DNA of 64,000 nt from contig NC_053393.1 in the NCBI RefSeq assembly GCF_905171765.1, positions 185,003,921 through 185,067,920 of the forward strand. Reading direction: 5' to 3'. The notes beneath the pieces are model-generated. The model worked only from the letters and a program-made list of their open reading frames with translations. It was not told where the DNA came from and did no database searches. Made by a program: the position numbers and the translations under genes. This document shows, piece after piece, positions 1 through 11,579 of this stretch. The stretch is from Bufo bufo (Eukaryota > Chordata > Amphibia > Anura > Bufonidae). Numbering within the stretch: position 1 is the first letter of the stretch; each line of letters opens with the position of its first letter.

Positions 1-600
1 AGCACACCACAGTATGCAGTATAGCACCCTATAGTATATAGCACCCCACAGTATGCAATATAGCACCCTATAGTATACAGCACCCCACAGTATGCAGTAT
101 AGCATCCTTTAGCATACAGTATAGCACCTCACAGTATACAGTAGAGAAATATAGCACTCCACAATATACAGCACCCCACAGTAAACAGCACCCCACAGTA
201 TGCAGTAGAGCAGTATAGCACTCCACAATATACAGCACCCCACAATAAACAGTAAAGAAGTGTAGCACCCAGCAAACAGCACCCCACAGTATACAGTAAA
301 GCAGTATAGCACCCAGTATACAGCACCCCACAGTATACAGTAGAGCAGTATAGCACCTAGTATACAGCCCCCCACAATATACAGCACCCCACAGTATAGA
401 GTAGAACAGTATAGCAGCCAGTATACAGCACCCCACAGTATACAGTAGAGCAGTATAGCACCCAGTATACAGCACCCCACAATATACAGCACCCCACAGT
501 ATACAGTAGAGCAGTATAGCACCTAGTGTACAGCAACCCACAATATACGGCACCCCACAGTATACAGTAGAGCAGTATAGCACCCCACAGTATACAGCAC
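1..600. repeat. Minisatellite A, about 30-40 bp variable units
   Basis: The stretch is built from variants of the words cagcaccccacagtatacag and tagagcagtatag, repeated with small indels from the first base to about 600. Open frames on the minus strand here are rich in Tyr, Cys, Leu and Val and repeat with the same period, so they come from the repeat rather than from a gene. The array is cut by the window start, so its full length is unknown. Confidence 0.9.
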
Positions 601-905
601 CCCCAGTATGTAATCTCATAACGCAGCCCCCAGTATTTAATCTCATGCAGCAGCCCCCTAGTATATCATTTTATACAGTAGACCCCAAGTATATAATCTC
701 ATACAGCAGCCCCACTAGTATATAATAGTATATAATCCCACACAGCAGCCCCCCAGTATATAATCCCACACAGCAGCCCCCCCAGTATATAATCCCACAC
801 AACAGCCCCCCAGTATATATTCCCACACAGCAGGCCCCCCAACACCAGTATATAATCCCACACAGTAGCACCCCCCAGTATATAATCCCACACAGCGTCC
901 CCCAG
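601..905. repeat. Minisatellite B, about 28 bp unit
   Basis: About ten units built on cagcccccagtatataatc followed by ccacaca. The word agtat is shared with the preceding array, so B may be a diverged outgrowth of A. Nothing coding is visible. Confidence 0.85.
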
Positions 906-1699
906 CATAAAATCCTCAGACCCTCCCCAGTAGTCACATCCACCTTTCCAGCGCTGACAGACTCTCTCCCCTCTACAGACGCTGCTGAGCAGCCATCCTT
1001 GATCTTCCTACTCTGCAGACAGTTGGCCAGTGCCTGTGATAACAGAGCGCTGCCGACCCACGTGACCTACCCTTCTCATGCAAGCTGAAGCAACACCGAG
1101 TCCTGGAAGAAAGAAAGGACCTTTGATTACCTCATAGCCATGTGATCAGTAATATTGCTATGTTACTGGTCACATGGTGATGTCATGTAAGGTCCTTTCT
1201 CCCACAGCTCTCACTCTCTCACAGTTTGCTCTGGAGTGCCGGGGTTCTGTCAGAGTACTATACCTTACCGGCATGAAGGCAGGCATGGCAGCACCCCCCT
1301 GTAGCTGACAGCCTGACACCTCGGGCGGACGGCCCCCTCCCCTGCCACTTGATGTAATTGAAATTGTGGACAGTGGCCAGCAGGGCTTTTGGGCCCCCCA
1401 GGAACAACTGGTCCCGGGGCAGCTGCCCCTTTTGCCCCGTGTTAAAGACAGCCCTGGGCTTGGGACAACATTTAAAAAAAGGCATTAAAGGGGCAGAGGC
1501 ATAAGGGAGCCCTATGTGTGCACATCCCTGGTTATTAAGACCGGCATCTAAAATGTCGGTCTTAATAAATGTGCCCAATAATTTTTTGGTAGCTTAAAAA
1601 CCTGTATTAAAAAAATGGGCCAGACCACACAAAAGTCTTCAACATGTAATCACAACCTTAGATCACTTCTACATGAACGTATTTTATCAGTATTCTGCA
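906..1699. other. Unassigned DNA with a small foldback at 1112-1200
   Basis: No gene is recognised. An imperfect inverted repeat has arms of roughly 44 bp (about 1112-1153 and 1159-1200); both arms begin agaaaggacct when read inward. It looks like a small foldback MITE or MITE remnant. The GC-rich part at 1250-1480 has an open frame on the minus strand with no recognisable domain. Confidence 0.5.
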
Positions 1700-2058
1700 T
1701 AGTGCTGATCGTGAATATTCTAATCGCAAATTTTTATTGTGAATATCGGTACTTCGAGAATTTGCAAAGATGTAGAATATAGTGCTATATATTTGTAATT
1801 GTGAATATTCCAGATTTTTTTTCACCAGTGCTTGTGGGACAATGAGAAGACTGCAATATCTTTGTTAGAGCTTACCAACATCCCTAGCAACCAATAAGAA
1901 AGTACTGTATCAGAAACTTCCCGGCAGCCATTTTCTGCATTTTTTTTTTTTTTTACAGTTCTGAGAGAGAGAGAGCAGTGACATTGTTGTCCTCTGTGCA
2001 TTCATCTGGATCCTATTCCTTATCCAATTACATTAGATAGATAGTTACCTCATATATA

Positions 2059-3608
2059 CAGGGAGTGCAGAATTATTAGGCAAGTTGTATTTTTGAGGAT
2101 TAATTTTATTAGTGAACAACAACCATGTTCTCAATGTACCCAAAAAACTCATTAATATCAAAGCTGAATATTTTTGGAAGTAGTTTTTAGTTTGTTTTTA
2201 GTTTTAGCTATTTAGGGGGATATCTGTGTGTGCAGGTGACTATTACTGTGCATAATTATTAGGCAACTTAACAAAAAACAAATATATACCCATTTCAATT
2301 ATTTATTTTTACCAGTGAAACCAATATAACATTCACAAATATACATTTCTGACATTCAAAAACAAAACAAAAACAAATCAGTGACCAATATAGCCACCTT
2401 TCTTTGCAACGACACTCAAAAGCCTGCCATCCATGGATTCTGTCAGTGTTTTGATCTGTTCACCATCAACATTGCGTGCAGCAGCAACCACAGCCTCCCA
2501 GACACTGTTCAGAGAGGTGTACTGTTTTACCTCCTTGTAAATATCACATTTGATGATGGACCACAGGTTCTCAATGGGGTTCAGATCAGGTGAACAAGGA
2601 GGCCATGTCATTAGATTTTCTTCTTTTATACCCTTTCTTGCCAGCCACGCTGTGGAGTACTTGGACGCGTGTGATGGAGCATTGTCCTGCATGAAAATCA
2701 TGTTTTTCTTGAAGGATGCAGACTTCTTCCTGTACCACTGCTTGAAGAAGGTGTCTTCCAGAAACTGGGAGTAGGACTGGGAGTTGAGCTTGACTCCATC
2801 CTCAACCCGAAAAGGCCCCACAAGCTCATCTTTGATGATACCAGCCCAAACCAGTCCTCCACCTCCACCTTGCTGTCGTCTGAGTCGGACTGGAGCTCTC
2901 TGCCCTTTACCAATCCAGCCACGGGCCCATCCATCTGGCCCATCAAGACTCTCATTTCATCAGTCCATAAAACCTTAGAAAAATCAGTCTTGAGATATTT
3001 CTTGGCCCAGTCTTGACGTTTCAGCTTGTGTGTCTTGTTCAGTGGTGGTCATCTTTCAGCCTTTCTTACCTTGGCCATGTCTCTGAGTATTGCACACCAT
3101 GTGCTTTTGGGCACTCCAGTGATGTTGCAGCTCTGAAATATGGCCAAACTGGTGGCAAGTGGCATCTTGGCAGCTGCACGCTTGACTTTTCTCAGTTCAT
3201 GGGCAGTTATTTTGCGCCTTGGTTTTTCCACACGCTTCTTGCGACCCTGTTGACTATTTTGAATGAAACGCTTGATTGTTCGATGATCACGCTTCAGAAG
3301 CTTTGCAATTTTAAGAGTGCTGCATCCCTCTGCAAGATATCTCACTATTTTTGACTTTTCTGAGCCTGTCAAGTCCTTCTTTTGACCCATTTTGCCAAAG
3401 GAAAGGAAGTTGCCTAATAATTATGCACACCTAATATAGGGTGTTGATGTCATTAGACCACACCCCTTCTCATTACAGAGATGCACATCACCTAATATGC
3501 TTAATTGGTAGTAGGCTTTCGAGCCTATACAGCTTGGAGTAAGACAACATGCATAAAGAGGATGATGTGGTCAAAATACTAATTTGCCTAATAATTCTGC
3601 ACTCCCTA
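2059..3608 (-). mobile_element. Tc1/mariner-type element, DD37E (TRT-like)
   Basis: Inverted ends of about 25 bp start at 2059 (cagggagtgcagaattatta) and end at 3608, with a TA on each side (2057-2058 and 3609-3610). The right tip carries one mismatch. The element is 1,550 bp and holds a broken transposase on the minus strand. The spacing between the second and third catalytic residues counts as 37, which is the DD37E spacing reported for the TRT group of vertebrates. It is inserted in a hAT element at 1700-4738. Confidence 0.85.
2378..3390 (-). pseudogene. DD37E Tc1-type transposase, frameshifted
   Basis: The N-terminal part (3390 down to 3049) starts with MGQKKDLTGSEKSKIVRYL and holds the helix-turn-helix DNA-binding region, with a basic stretch around residues 45-65. 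The C-terminal part (2821 down to 2378) holds the DDE/RNase H-like core end: MQDNAPSH carries the second catalytic Asp and [11 protein letters not shown] the Glu. Between these, reading switches frame at least twice (an intermediate frame is visible at 2955-2698), so no complete protein is encoded. The enzyme would cut and paste the element at TA dinucleotides. There are no host neighbours. Confidence 0.85.
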
Positions 3609-3912
3609 TATAATACAGATAGTTATTGGGAGATAGTCAGTGTAGGTTCGATAGTGATATAGTGTAGCTGATAGGTTCCAGTGCAGGGTGAAGGTAGTGT
3701 GATAAGAATTACTGTTTCTCTGCTGTCCATACATACATGCTACAGACATAGTGCTATGATGTCACAACAATACTTAGTGCACAACTCATTAATATCTACT
3801 CAGACCTGATAAAATGTAAAGTTGCACGTATTGCACAAAAAATATGCGCATCATTCGTGCTGATTTGCGCAATTGGAGATCACAAATTCTAGAATTCCCA
3901 AATTTATAGCAG

Positions 3913-4670
3913 TGGCCGGACTGAGGGGGGGCGGAGCCCCCTTTAGGGGAGGCCCCCATGACGGGGGTTTGGTTTCAGTGAGCTGGGGGTGTGTGGTCGG
4001 GCTAGGGGAGAGGGAGGGGGCTTTGGCAGGGAGAATAGGTTAGGAAAGGTTAGGGGTGTGAGGGGGTGGAGTCGAGGGGTTTAAATAGGCAGGGAAGAAG
4101 AAGGCTAGGGGCCATTTTAGGTAGAGAGAAAAGCTCCCACCCACCCTCCCCCTTTTTGTTGGGCAGTTTTGGAATGGAGGGGAGCGGGGTTGTGGTGCTG
4201 GGATTTATTGTGGGGAGTGGGTTTTTTGTCACGGCGGCTTGTGGCGGTGGGGGGGGTCCTTGGATTTGGGCACGGTGGAATCTGAGGACAATTGGGGGGG
4301 CCCCACGGTGGGGGCTGGACTCCCAGGTGGACCGAGCGGTTGTGGTGAATCGAGGGGGGGTCATTCGATGGTGCCTTTGAGCTGGGCGGTACGGCTGGAG
4401 GCAAGAATGGCTCACCCTGGTTTGACAGCTGGATGTTTTGGGGCTTCAAGGACCTCCCCCCATTGGGGTTTTATACTGTATTATGTTATGTTATGGTTGT
4501 AAATGTTATTTAATAAACGGCTGCTGTGGCCATTACATTTCCAATTGGTGGTCCGAGTTTTATTGGGATTAGAGTTCTGGGGTGGAAAAGTGTAATGGTG
4601 GTTTAGAGGTGAGTAAGGTGGGTATGAAAGTAATGGTCGAGGCGAACATGGATAACCAATACCCTCGTCA
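3913..4670 (+). mobile_element. Putative solo LTR
   Basis: This 758-bp insert interrupts the hAT element; the flanking pieces rejoin in line with the intact sibling. It starts TG (tggccggactgag) and ends CA (accctcgtca). It contains a TATA-like tttaaatag near 4079 and an AATAAA near 4512, an order that fits U3-R-U5. A target duplication is unclear (agcag against tgcaa). It carries no retroviral genes; open frames here reflect G-rich composition. A different type of GC-rich insert cannot be excluded. Confidence 0.45.
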
Positions 4671-4774
4671 TGCAAATATTATGCAAAAAATTTGCTAAAT
4701 ATCGCAAAATAGAATAGTACCTATGTCGAAAATCACTATTCTGCATCATTCTATTCTTCTCTCTCTAATTTTAG

Positions 4775-5837
4775 CATTAAGGACCAAAAATATCTTCCCA
4801 CTTTGCGAGTTTTGGTACCCAGACCCGAACCCTAACTTTGCTGGAAAAGTTTAGGTTAGAGTTCAGTGTTCGGGCATTTAATAAAGCTTGTTGAAAGGCT
4901 GCAGGGCAGCAAATCAACAAGCTTTTAAGCTGTGGGCACCTAGAAGACATCACAGTCATGCCTAGTAATGGCATGGCTGTGATTGGCCGGTGCATCATGT
5001 GACCCAGCCTCTATACAATCAGGATCACGTGTAGCACTACCCATCAGCTCGAGTAGTACAGGGACAGGAAGAAGGCAGCTGAAGCGACGGAGATTGTTAG
5101 GAATATAGCTATTTGTTTTGTGGGTGACCTATAATGATTTTTTATAGGTGCAATACACCAGCTCTGCACCCCTGACACAGAAATATAATAATAAATCTGG
5201 CTGTTAATTCTGTTGGTGACCTATAGCAATTTTTGGTGGGTGCAATGTACCATCTTTGCACCCCTGACACAAAAATATAATAATTAAACTGGCTGTTAAT
5301 TCTTTAGGTTATCTATAGTGATTTTTTGTGGGTGCAATGCAGCATTTTTGTACCCCCGACACAAGAATATAATAGTTAATCCATCTGTTAGTTTGATGGG
5401 TGACATATACCCATTTTTGGCTGTTAATTCTGGCTGTTAATTCTGTTGGTGACCTATAGCAATTTTTGGTGGGTGCAATGTACCATCTTTGCACCCCTGA
5501 CACAAAAATATAATAATTAAACTGGCTGTTAATTCTTTAGGTTATCTATAGTGATTTTTTGTGGGTGCAATGCAGCATTTTTGTACCCCCGACACAAGAA
5601 TATAATAGTTAATCCATCTGTTAGTTTGATGGGTGACATATACCCATTTTTGGTGTGAGATACACGTGCTCTTTAAATGTAACAGGGAAATTAATATAGT
5701 TAATCTGACTGTTAATTCTGACGGTGACATATACCCATTTTTGGTGTGAGATACACATTCACTGCTTATGTGACAGGGAAATTAATATAGTTAATATGTC
5801 TGTTAGTTCAATGGGTGACATATATCCATTTCTGGTG
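4775..5837 (+). mobile_element. 5' fragment of a type-1 hAT element (copy A)
   Basis: The segment 4800-5050 matches the 5' region of copy C (52030-52330): shared words include gaaaggctgcag, atcaacaagc and aatggcatggctgtgattgg. A tandem array follows from about 5110 to 5837, with units of roughly 70-165 bp built on ggtgacctata, gggtgcaatg and cacccctgacacaaaaatat. The left TIR is eroded. The copy ends where a type-2 hAT begins at 5838, so nothing of its transposase is present. Confidence 0.7.
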
Positions 5838-6239
5838 TAGAGATGTCCCGAACTATTCGCCGGCGAACATAGCTTGTTCGCGTTCGCCGTGGCGGGCGAA
5901 CATATGCGATGTTCGGTCCGCCCCCTGTTCGTCATCATTGTGTAAACTTTGACCCTGTACCTCACAGTCAGCAGACACATTCCAGCCAATCAGCATCATA
6001 CCCTCCCTCCCAGACCCTCCCACCTCCTGGACAGCATCCATTTTCATTCGGAAGCTGCATTCTTAGTGAGAGGAGGGACAGTGTAGCTGCTGCTGATTTA
6101 ATAGGGAAATCGATAGCTAGGCTAGTGTATTCAGTGTCCACTACAGTCCTGAAAGACTCATCTGATCTCTGCTGTAAGGACAGCAACCCAAAAAGCCCTT
6201 TTTAGGGCTAGAACATCAGTCTGCTTTTTTTTTTTTTTT

Positions 6240-8260
6240 CCTGAGTAATCTAATTGCAGTTTCCTGCCAGCGTGTGTGTCAGGCCCACAGCGTAGCTCAC
6301 AGCAGATACTGTGCCCACTTGCCCAGTGCCACCACTCATATCTGGTGTCACAGTAGCTTGCATTTGAAAAAAAATAAAAACTTTGACTGTAATATAATAG
6401 CAGTCAGTTGCCTGCACGCGCGTGTGTTTCATGCCCTGCAAGTGCACAGTGTCACCAGTGCAACTCATATCTGGTGTCACAGTAGTTTACATTTAAAGAA
6501 AAACAACAATTTTGACTGTGAATAAATAGCAGTCAGTTGCCTGCACGTGTTTGTGTGTTTAAGGGCCTGCTGCAAGTGCATAGTGTCAGTGTCACCAGCG
6601 CAACTCATATCTGGTGTAACAGTAGATTACATATAAAGAAAAACAACAATTTTGACTGTGAATAAATAGCAGTCAGTTGCCTGCACGTGTTTGTGTGTTT
6701 AAGGCCCTGCAAGTGCATAGTGTCACCAGCGCAACTCATATCTGGTGTCACAGTAGATTATATAAAAAATTAATAAAAATTTTGACTGTAAATAAATAGC
6801 AGTCAGTTGCCTGCACGTGTTTGTGTGTTTAAGGCCCTGCTGCAAGTGCATAGTGTCAGTGTCACCAGCGCAACTCATATCTGGTGTAACAGTAGATTAC
6901 ATATAAAGAAAAACAACAATTTTGACTGTGAATAAATAGCAGTCAGTTGCCTGCACGTGTTTGTGTGTTTAAGGCCCTGCTGCAAGTGCATAGTGTCACC
7001 AGCGCAACTAATATCTTGTGTAACAGTAGATTACATATAAAGAAAAACAACAATTTTGACTGTGAATAAATAGCAGTCAGTTGCCTGTACGTGTTTGTGT
7101 GTTTAAGGCCCTGCTGCAAGTGCATAGTGTCAGTGTCACCAGCGCAACTCATATCTGGTGTAACAGTAGATTACATATAAAGAAAAACTAAAATTTTGAC
7201 TGTGAATAAATAGCAGTCAGTTGCCTGCACGTGTTTGTGTGTTAAAGGCCCTGCTGCAAGTGCATAGTGTCACCAGCGCAACTCATATCTGGTGTCACAG
7301 TAGATTATATAAAAAAATATAATAATAATTTGACTGTGAATAAATAGCAGTCAGTTGCCTGTTAGTGTTTGTGTGTTTAAGGCCCTGCTGCAAGTGCATA
7401 GTGTCAGTGTCACCAGCGCAACTCATATCTGGTGTAACAGTAGATTACATATAAAGAAAAACAACAATTTTTACTGTGAATAAATAGCAGTCAGTTGCCT
7501 GCACGTGTTTGTGTGTTGAAGGCCCTGCTGCAAGTGCATAGTGTCACCAGCGCAACTCATACCTGGTGTCACAGTAGATTATATAAAAAAAAATATATAA
7601 ATGTTGACTGTGAATAAATAGCAGTCAGTTGCCTGTACGTGTTTGTGTGTTTAAGGCCCTGCTGCAAGTGCATAGTGTCAGTGTCACCAGCGCAACTCAT
7701 ATCTGGTGTAACAGTAGATTACATATAAAGAAAAACAACAATTTTGACTGTGAATAAATAGCAGTCAGTTGCCTGGACGTGTTTGTGTGTTGAAGGCCCT
7801 GCTGCAAGTGCATAGTGTCACCAGCGCAACTCATATCTGGTGTCACAGTAGATTATATAAAAAATAATAATGTTGACTGTGAATAAATAGCAGTCAGTTG
7901 CCTGCACATGTTTGTGTGTTTAAGGCCCTGCTGCAAGTGCATAAGGTCAGTGTCACCAGCGCAACTTATATCTGGTATAACAGTAGATTACATATAAAGA
8001 AAAACAACAATTTTGACTGTGAATAAATAGCAGTCAGTTGCCTGCACGTGTTTGTGTGTTGAAGGCCCTGCTGCAAGTGCATAGTGTCACCAGCGCAACT
8101 CATATCTGGTGTCACAGTAGATTATATTTAAAAATAAAATAAAAATTTGACTGTGAATAAATAGCAGTCAGTTGCCTGCACTTGTTTGTGTGTTTAAGGC
8201 CCTGCTGCAAGTGCATAGTGTCACCAGCGCAACTCATATCTGGTGTCACAGTAGCTTGCA
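6240..8260. repeat. Tandem array in type-2 hAT, about 14 units of roughly 135 bp
   Basis: Units carry gcagtcagttgcctgcacgt, then caagtgcatagtgtcac, then cagcgcaactcatatctggt and an A-rich spacer. Unit length differs by small indels: some units have an extra cagtgt, and A-tracts vary. Adjacent units are very similar, which points to recent homogenisation. The array lies between the TIR and the transposase start codon. Confidence 0.9.
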
Positions 8261-8291
8261 CGCATTGTACAACTAAACTAATCTAAAAAAA

Positions 8292-9757
8292 ATGACAGGC
8301 AGAGAAGGGCCACCCCGCAGGGGCCGTCGTGGTCGTGGTGCTGTGATTCCCTTTGGCCCTAGAATAATGCCCAGTGTTCAGAGGCCACGTACCCTGAACT
8401 CGAAAAGTTCTGAGGACATAGTTGACTGGCTAACACAGGACACCCAATCTTCTACAGCTTCCGCTCGGAACCTTGACGCACCATCCTCCTCCAGCTCAGC
8501 TTCGGGCACCTCTCAAGTTACCACTCGCCCACCTGCCGCCACCACCAACACTAGCACCACAGCCGCTTCACTTGATCTGTCAGAGGAGTTATTTACACAT
8601 CAGTTGGAAGAAATGAGTGATGCGCAACCATTATTGCCAGAGGATGTAGATAACAGGGATATGTCTCAGTCAGGCAGCATTACACACATGGACGTACGGT
8701 GTGATGATGATGATGTTGTACCCGCTGCTGCTTCCTTTGCTGAGTTGTCAGATACAAGTGAATCGGTTGATGATGACGATGTGTCCGTGGATGTGAGGTG
8801 GGTGCCCGCTCGAAGAGAAGAAGAACAGGGGGAAAGTTCAAATGGGGAGACAGAGAGGAGGAGGAGACGAGTTGGAAGCAGGGGGAGGTCGTCGCAAGGA
8901 GCTAGTGGCACAGTCAGACAGCATGCATCGGCACCCGGGGTCAGCCAGACAGCACGCCAATCAACGCATGCTGTTGCCACCACCAGAATGCCGTCATTGC
9001 AGAGCTCAGCAGTGTGGCATTTTTTTTGTGTGTCTGCCTTTTTGTGTGTCACCCCCTTGCCCGGCGTCAGACAGCTGGCTTGTCTGAACTCTTAGCCATA
9101 CAAGCTGGTGGAGTCTGAGGCCTTCAAAAAATTTGTAGCTATTCGGACACCACAGTGGAAGGTACACGGCCGAAATTTCTTTGCACAAAAGGCAATCCCC
9201 AACCTGTACTCGATTGTGCAAAAGGAAGTAATGGCATGTCTGGCACACAGTGTTGGGGCAAGGGTCCATCTGACCACTGATACCTGGTCTGCAAAGCACG
9301 GTCAGGGCAGGTATATCACCTACACTGCGCATTGGGTAAACCTGCTGACGGCTGCCAAGCATGGAATGCGTGGCTCTGCAGAGGAGTTGGTGACACCGCC
9401 ACGACTTTCAGGCAGGCCTGCTGCCACCTCCTCTACTCCTCCTACTCCATCCTCTTCCATAACCTCCTCGGCTGAGTCCTCTTCTGCTGCTGCGTCTTGC
9501 TCCACATCAACGGCACCCCCCCCCCAGCTCCCCAGGGGATATTCCACATCCCAGATACGACAGTGTCACGCCGTCTTGTGGTTGGCTTGCCTGAAAGCAG
9601 AGAGTCACACCGGACCAGCACTCCTGTCCGCCCTGAACGCACAGGTGGATCAGTGGCTGACTCCGCACCAACTGGAGATCGGCAAAGTGGTGTGTTACAA
9701 CGGAAACAATTTGTTGGCGGCATTGAATTTGGAAAAGTTGACACATGTGCCATGCCT
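8292..9757 (+). pseudogene. Type-2 hAT transposase, BED finger lost and 3' truncated
   Basis: The start at 8292 gives MTGREGPPRRGRRGRGAV, an RG-rich N-terminus, followed by a Ser/Thr-rich acidic linker. A TAG at 9093-9095 interrupts the frame; reading resumes at once with SEAFKKF and then VHLTTDTWSAKHGQGRY, the first catalytic Asp region of hAT transposases. VVCYNGNNLLAALN near 9690 corresponds to the second catalytic region, where the usual CDN reads CYN. Compared with the copy at 46864-49797, the BED-type zinc finger is missing around 9030-9060. Coding similarity stops at about 9757, so the LDPRYK region and the dimerisation domain are absent. It cannot make a working enzyme. Confidence 0.8.
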
Positions 9758-9900
9758 TAACCATATTGGTCCCCACAATGGGTCTCTTAAAGTAGCACAA
9801 CAGAGGCTTTTTCTTTTTTCAGGAGAGAATAGATTTGACATCTTTTTGAGGGGGAATTAATATCTTGTACATTGTACGATGATATTTTTATGTTAGCCAT
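9758..9900 (-). pseudogene. Start of LINE ORF2 (apurinic endonuclease N-terminus)
   Basis: An ATG at 9898-9900 (minus) opens MANIKISSYNVQDINSPSKR, then a short stretch with LLKKEKASVVLL, a stop (9787-9789) and ETH. This matches the opening of L1/Tx1 ORF2 endonuclease, where a Gln normally precedes ETH, the Glu of which is catalytic. The stop is a one-base change of CAA to TAA. The reading frame is lost a few codons further on at the junction with hAT sequence. Confidence 0.75.
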
Positions 9901-10608
9901 TCATTGCAGATGTGATTTTTTTTGACCCTGCAGTTATCCACCTAGCTACAGTAAATCATAATGCATCAGGTTATAGAAAATAAAGTACTCAGCCTCCCGA
10001 GGACTACAGCAGGGCCCCAGAGAGCAGGAAACAGACCACTTGAACATGACACCTTTTCACTGTGTAGTAAATTTTTACTTGAGAAATGATATAATAAAAA
10101 CTAAAACTTGAACAAAAACATAAACAAAACAGTTATAACAGTTACCAGCATATGGCGTTTGACTATGGGTATGAGTACCCATGGTAAAGGAAGAAGGAGA
10201 GAAAGAAATAAAGGAGGTTATTAGTATTACAACTTAGTTGGTCCCCATAGTTGCCCATAGAAATAAGCAATCTGCAGGGATGTGTCTGGGTTGGGATGGA
10301 GAGCAGAGCATATTACTGCATTAAAATCTAGTACAGATAGACATTGGTTAGCTGTGGGGGGGAAATTAAAAATAAGAAAATAGGCATTTGCCAGAAAAAG
10401 TTGAGTAGACTTGCTGGGTCAGTGAGGCCTACGATGGTGGAAAAAAGAGGACCAGTGTCTTCATGTGTCCATCTCTTCAATCATAGAAAGAGGAGAGTTT
10501 CATATGTCCCAAGAACCTCCAGAAAGCAGTTCAGGGTCCTTCTGTGGTCAGTTGTTTTGGAGTCAGTGCTGATGATTTTTTCTTGATTCGTTGCGATTTT
10601 GTGGTTCC

Positions 10609-11579
10609 CTAGATCTCAAATGGTCTAAATTTGGGCACCTCCGGAAAAATGAGAAAGTCTTGGGCACATTCCCAGGTTTCAATGTCAAGTGATGGAATTT
10701 GTATGTGCTCAAATACCCCTTCCAGATCAACAAAAGACGAGATGGAGAGGCGACGACCCTCATATAGAAATGTTAGACCAAAAGGGAAGGTCCACCTATA
10801 TAATATTTTGTGCTCTCTTAGACAATCTGTGAGTGGTTTAAGGATTCTCCTCTTTCTCAGGGTAGCAGGTGCCAGGTCTTGAAACACCAGTACACGTTGG
10901 CCCTCAAAATACAGTTCCCGCAAGTTTCTCGACTTATGTAACACCTCTTCTTTAGCTTGGAAGCTGAGACATTTGCACATAATGTCCATTTGTGGGTCAG
11001 TGGGACTAGGACAGGGACAAAGGAATCTATGGGCCCTCTCCAAAATCACTGCAGGATGGTCTGGGCCCAATGTCATAGAGCAGAGGTCTAATGTTATTTT
11101 TATAGTACCCCCCTAAAGCGCAGGTTATTCCTGCTTCCCCTGTTCTCCTGGTCTTCCAGGGTAAAGCTAATTGTATTGAGCTATACCTGGCACTGCTTAA
11201 AGCATTGGGTCGGCGCAGCTTGAAACTCCAGGATGGAAGTCTGTGTGGTTTTCTAGCGCCTCCACTCGATTCCCAATGTGCCGTACATCCTGTCTCATGG
11301 ACAATATATCTGAGAGGACAGGTTCTATAGCACTCATCAGGGCTTGGTTGAGGTAGTGTCTGGAGATAGGCAGTGTACTTCTCAATGTGGCTTCCTCCCC
11401 ATCACTGTCCGCGCCAGAGAGTTCCGCTGCACCCTCACTGGCTCACGCGCCATCTTGGTTTTGCACCCTACATAGGCCGTGGCAGCTTTTTTGATAAATT
11501 TGTCCATTTCCCTGCTAAGTATCTGGGTCTTGGGTGGGTGGGCAGCCTCCACAGATTTTGTATTGCCGATTTTCCCCAT
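10609..11579 (-). pseudogene. L1-type ORF1 (RNA-binding chaperone), frameshifted
   Basis: The start at 11579 gives MGKIGNTKSVEAAHPPKT. A second frame (11385-11197) has the heptad-like part SMRQDVRHIGNRVEALENH, which fits the coiled coil. Around 11165-11110 a third frame reads LEDQENRGSRNNLRFRGV, a typical start of the ORF1 RRM domain. The C-terminal domain is open from 11076 to 10609 and includes RVLVFQDLAPATLRKRR and YRWTFPFGLTF, both family hallmarks. The role in the family is trimeric RNA binding during target-primed reverse transcription. At least two frame changes and several stops near 11100-11200 break it. Confidence 0.8.

Larger units (their letters stand above)
1700..4738. mobile_element. 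Non-autonomous hAT element split by two later insertions
   Basis: The left end reads tagtgctgatcgtgaatatt and the right end runs gtcgaaaatcacta. The flanks share the word attctgcat, consistent with an 8-bp hAT duplication. The interior matches the uninterrupted sibling at 11812-12500 (opposite orientation): shared landmarks are a (GA)n tract, a stretch on not-quite-identical words around ggttccagtgcaggg, and the terminal AT-rich parts. A Tc1-type element (2059-3608) and a putative LTR (3913-4670) sit inside. Without them the element would be about 0.7 kb, matching the 689-bp sibling. It has no transposase. Confidence 0.8.
5838..9757 (+). mobile_element. Type-2 hAT element, 3' part missing
   Basis: The left end is tagagatgtcccgaactatt, followed by a GC-rich palindromic stretch with gttcgc and gcgaac motifs. 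Then come a long tandem array (about 6240-8260) and a transposase reading frame starting at 8292. The other type-2 copy (45241-51516) has the same order in reverse. Here homology stops inside the transposase near 9757, where antisense L1 sequence starts. The right TIR is absent. Confidence 0.8.

Noticed and set aside
68..943. Open frames up to 192 codons on the minus strand
   Set aside because: They repeat with the minisatellite period, occur in several frames at once and show no domain.
4050..4502. Overlapping frames of about 100 codons on both strands
   Set aside because: G-rich composition inside a putative LTR; Pro- and Gly-rich products without a domain.
6240..8260. Regular direct repeats that might be taken for a CRISPR array
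   Set aside because: Units of about 135 bp are similar throughout, with no unique spacers; they lie in a hAT element in vertebrate DNA.
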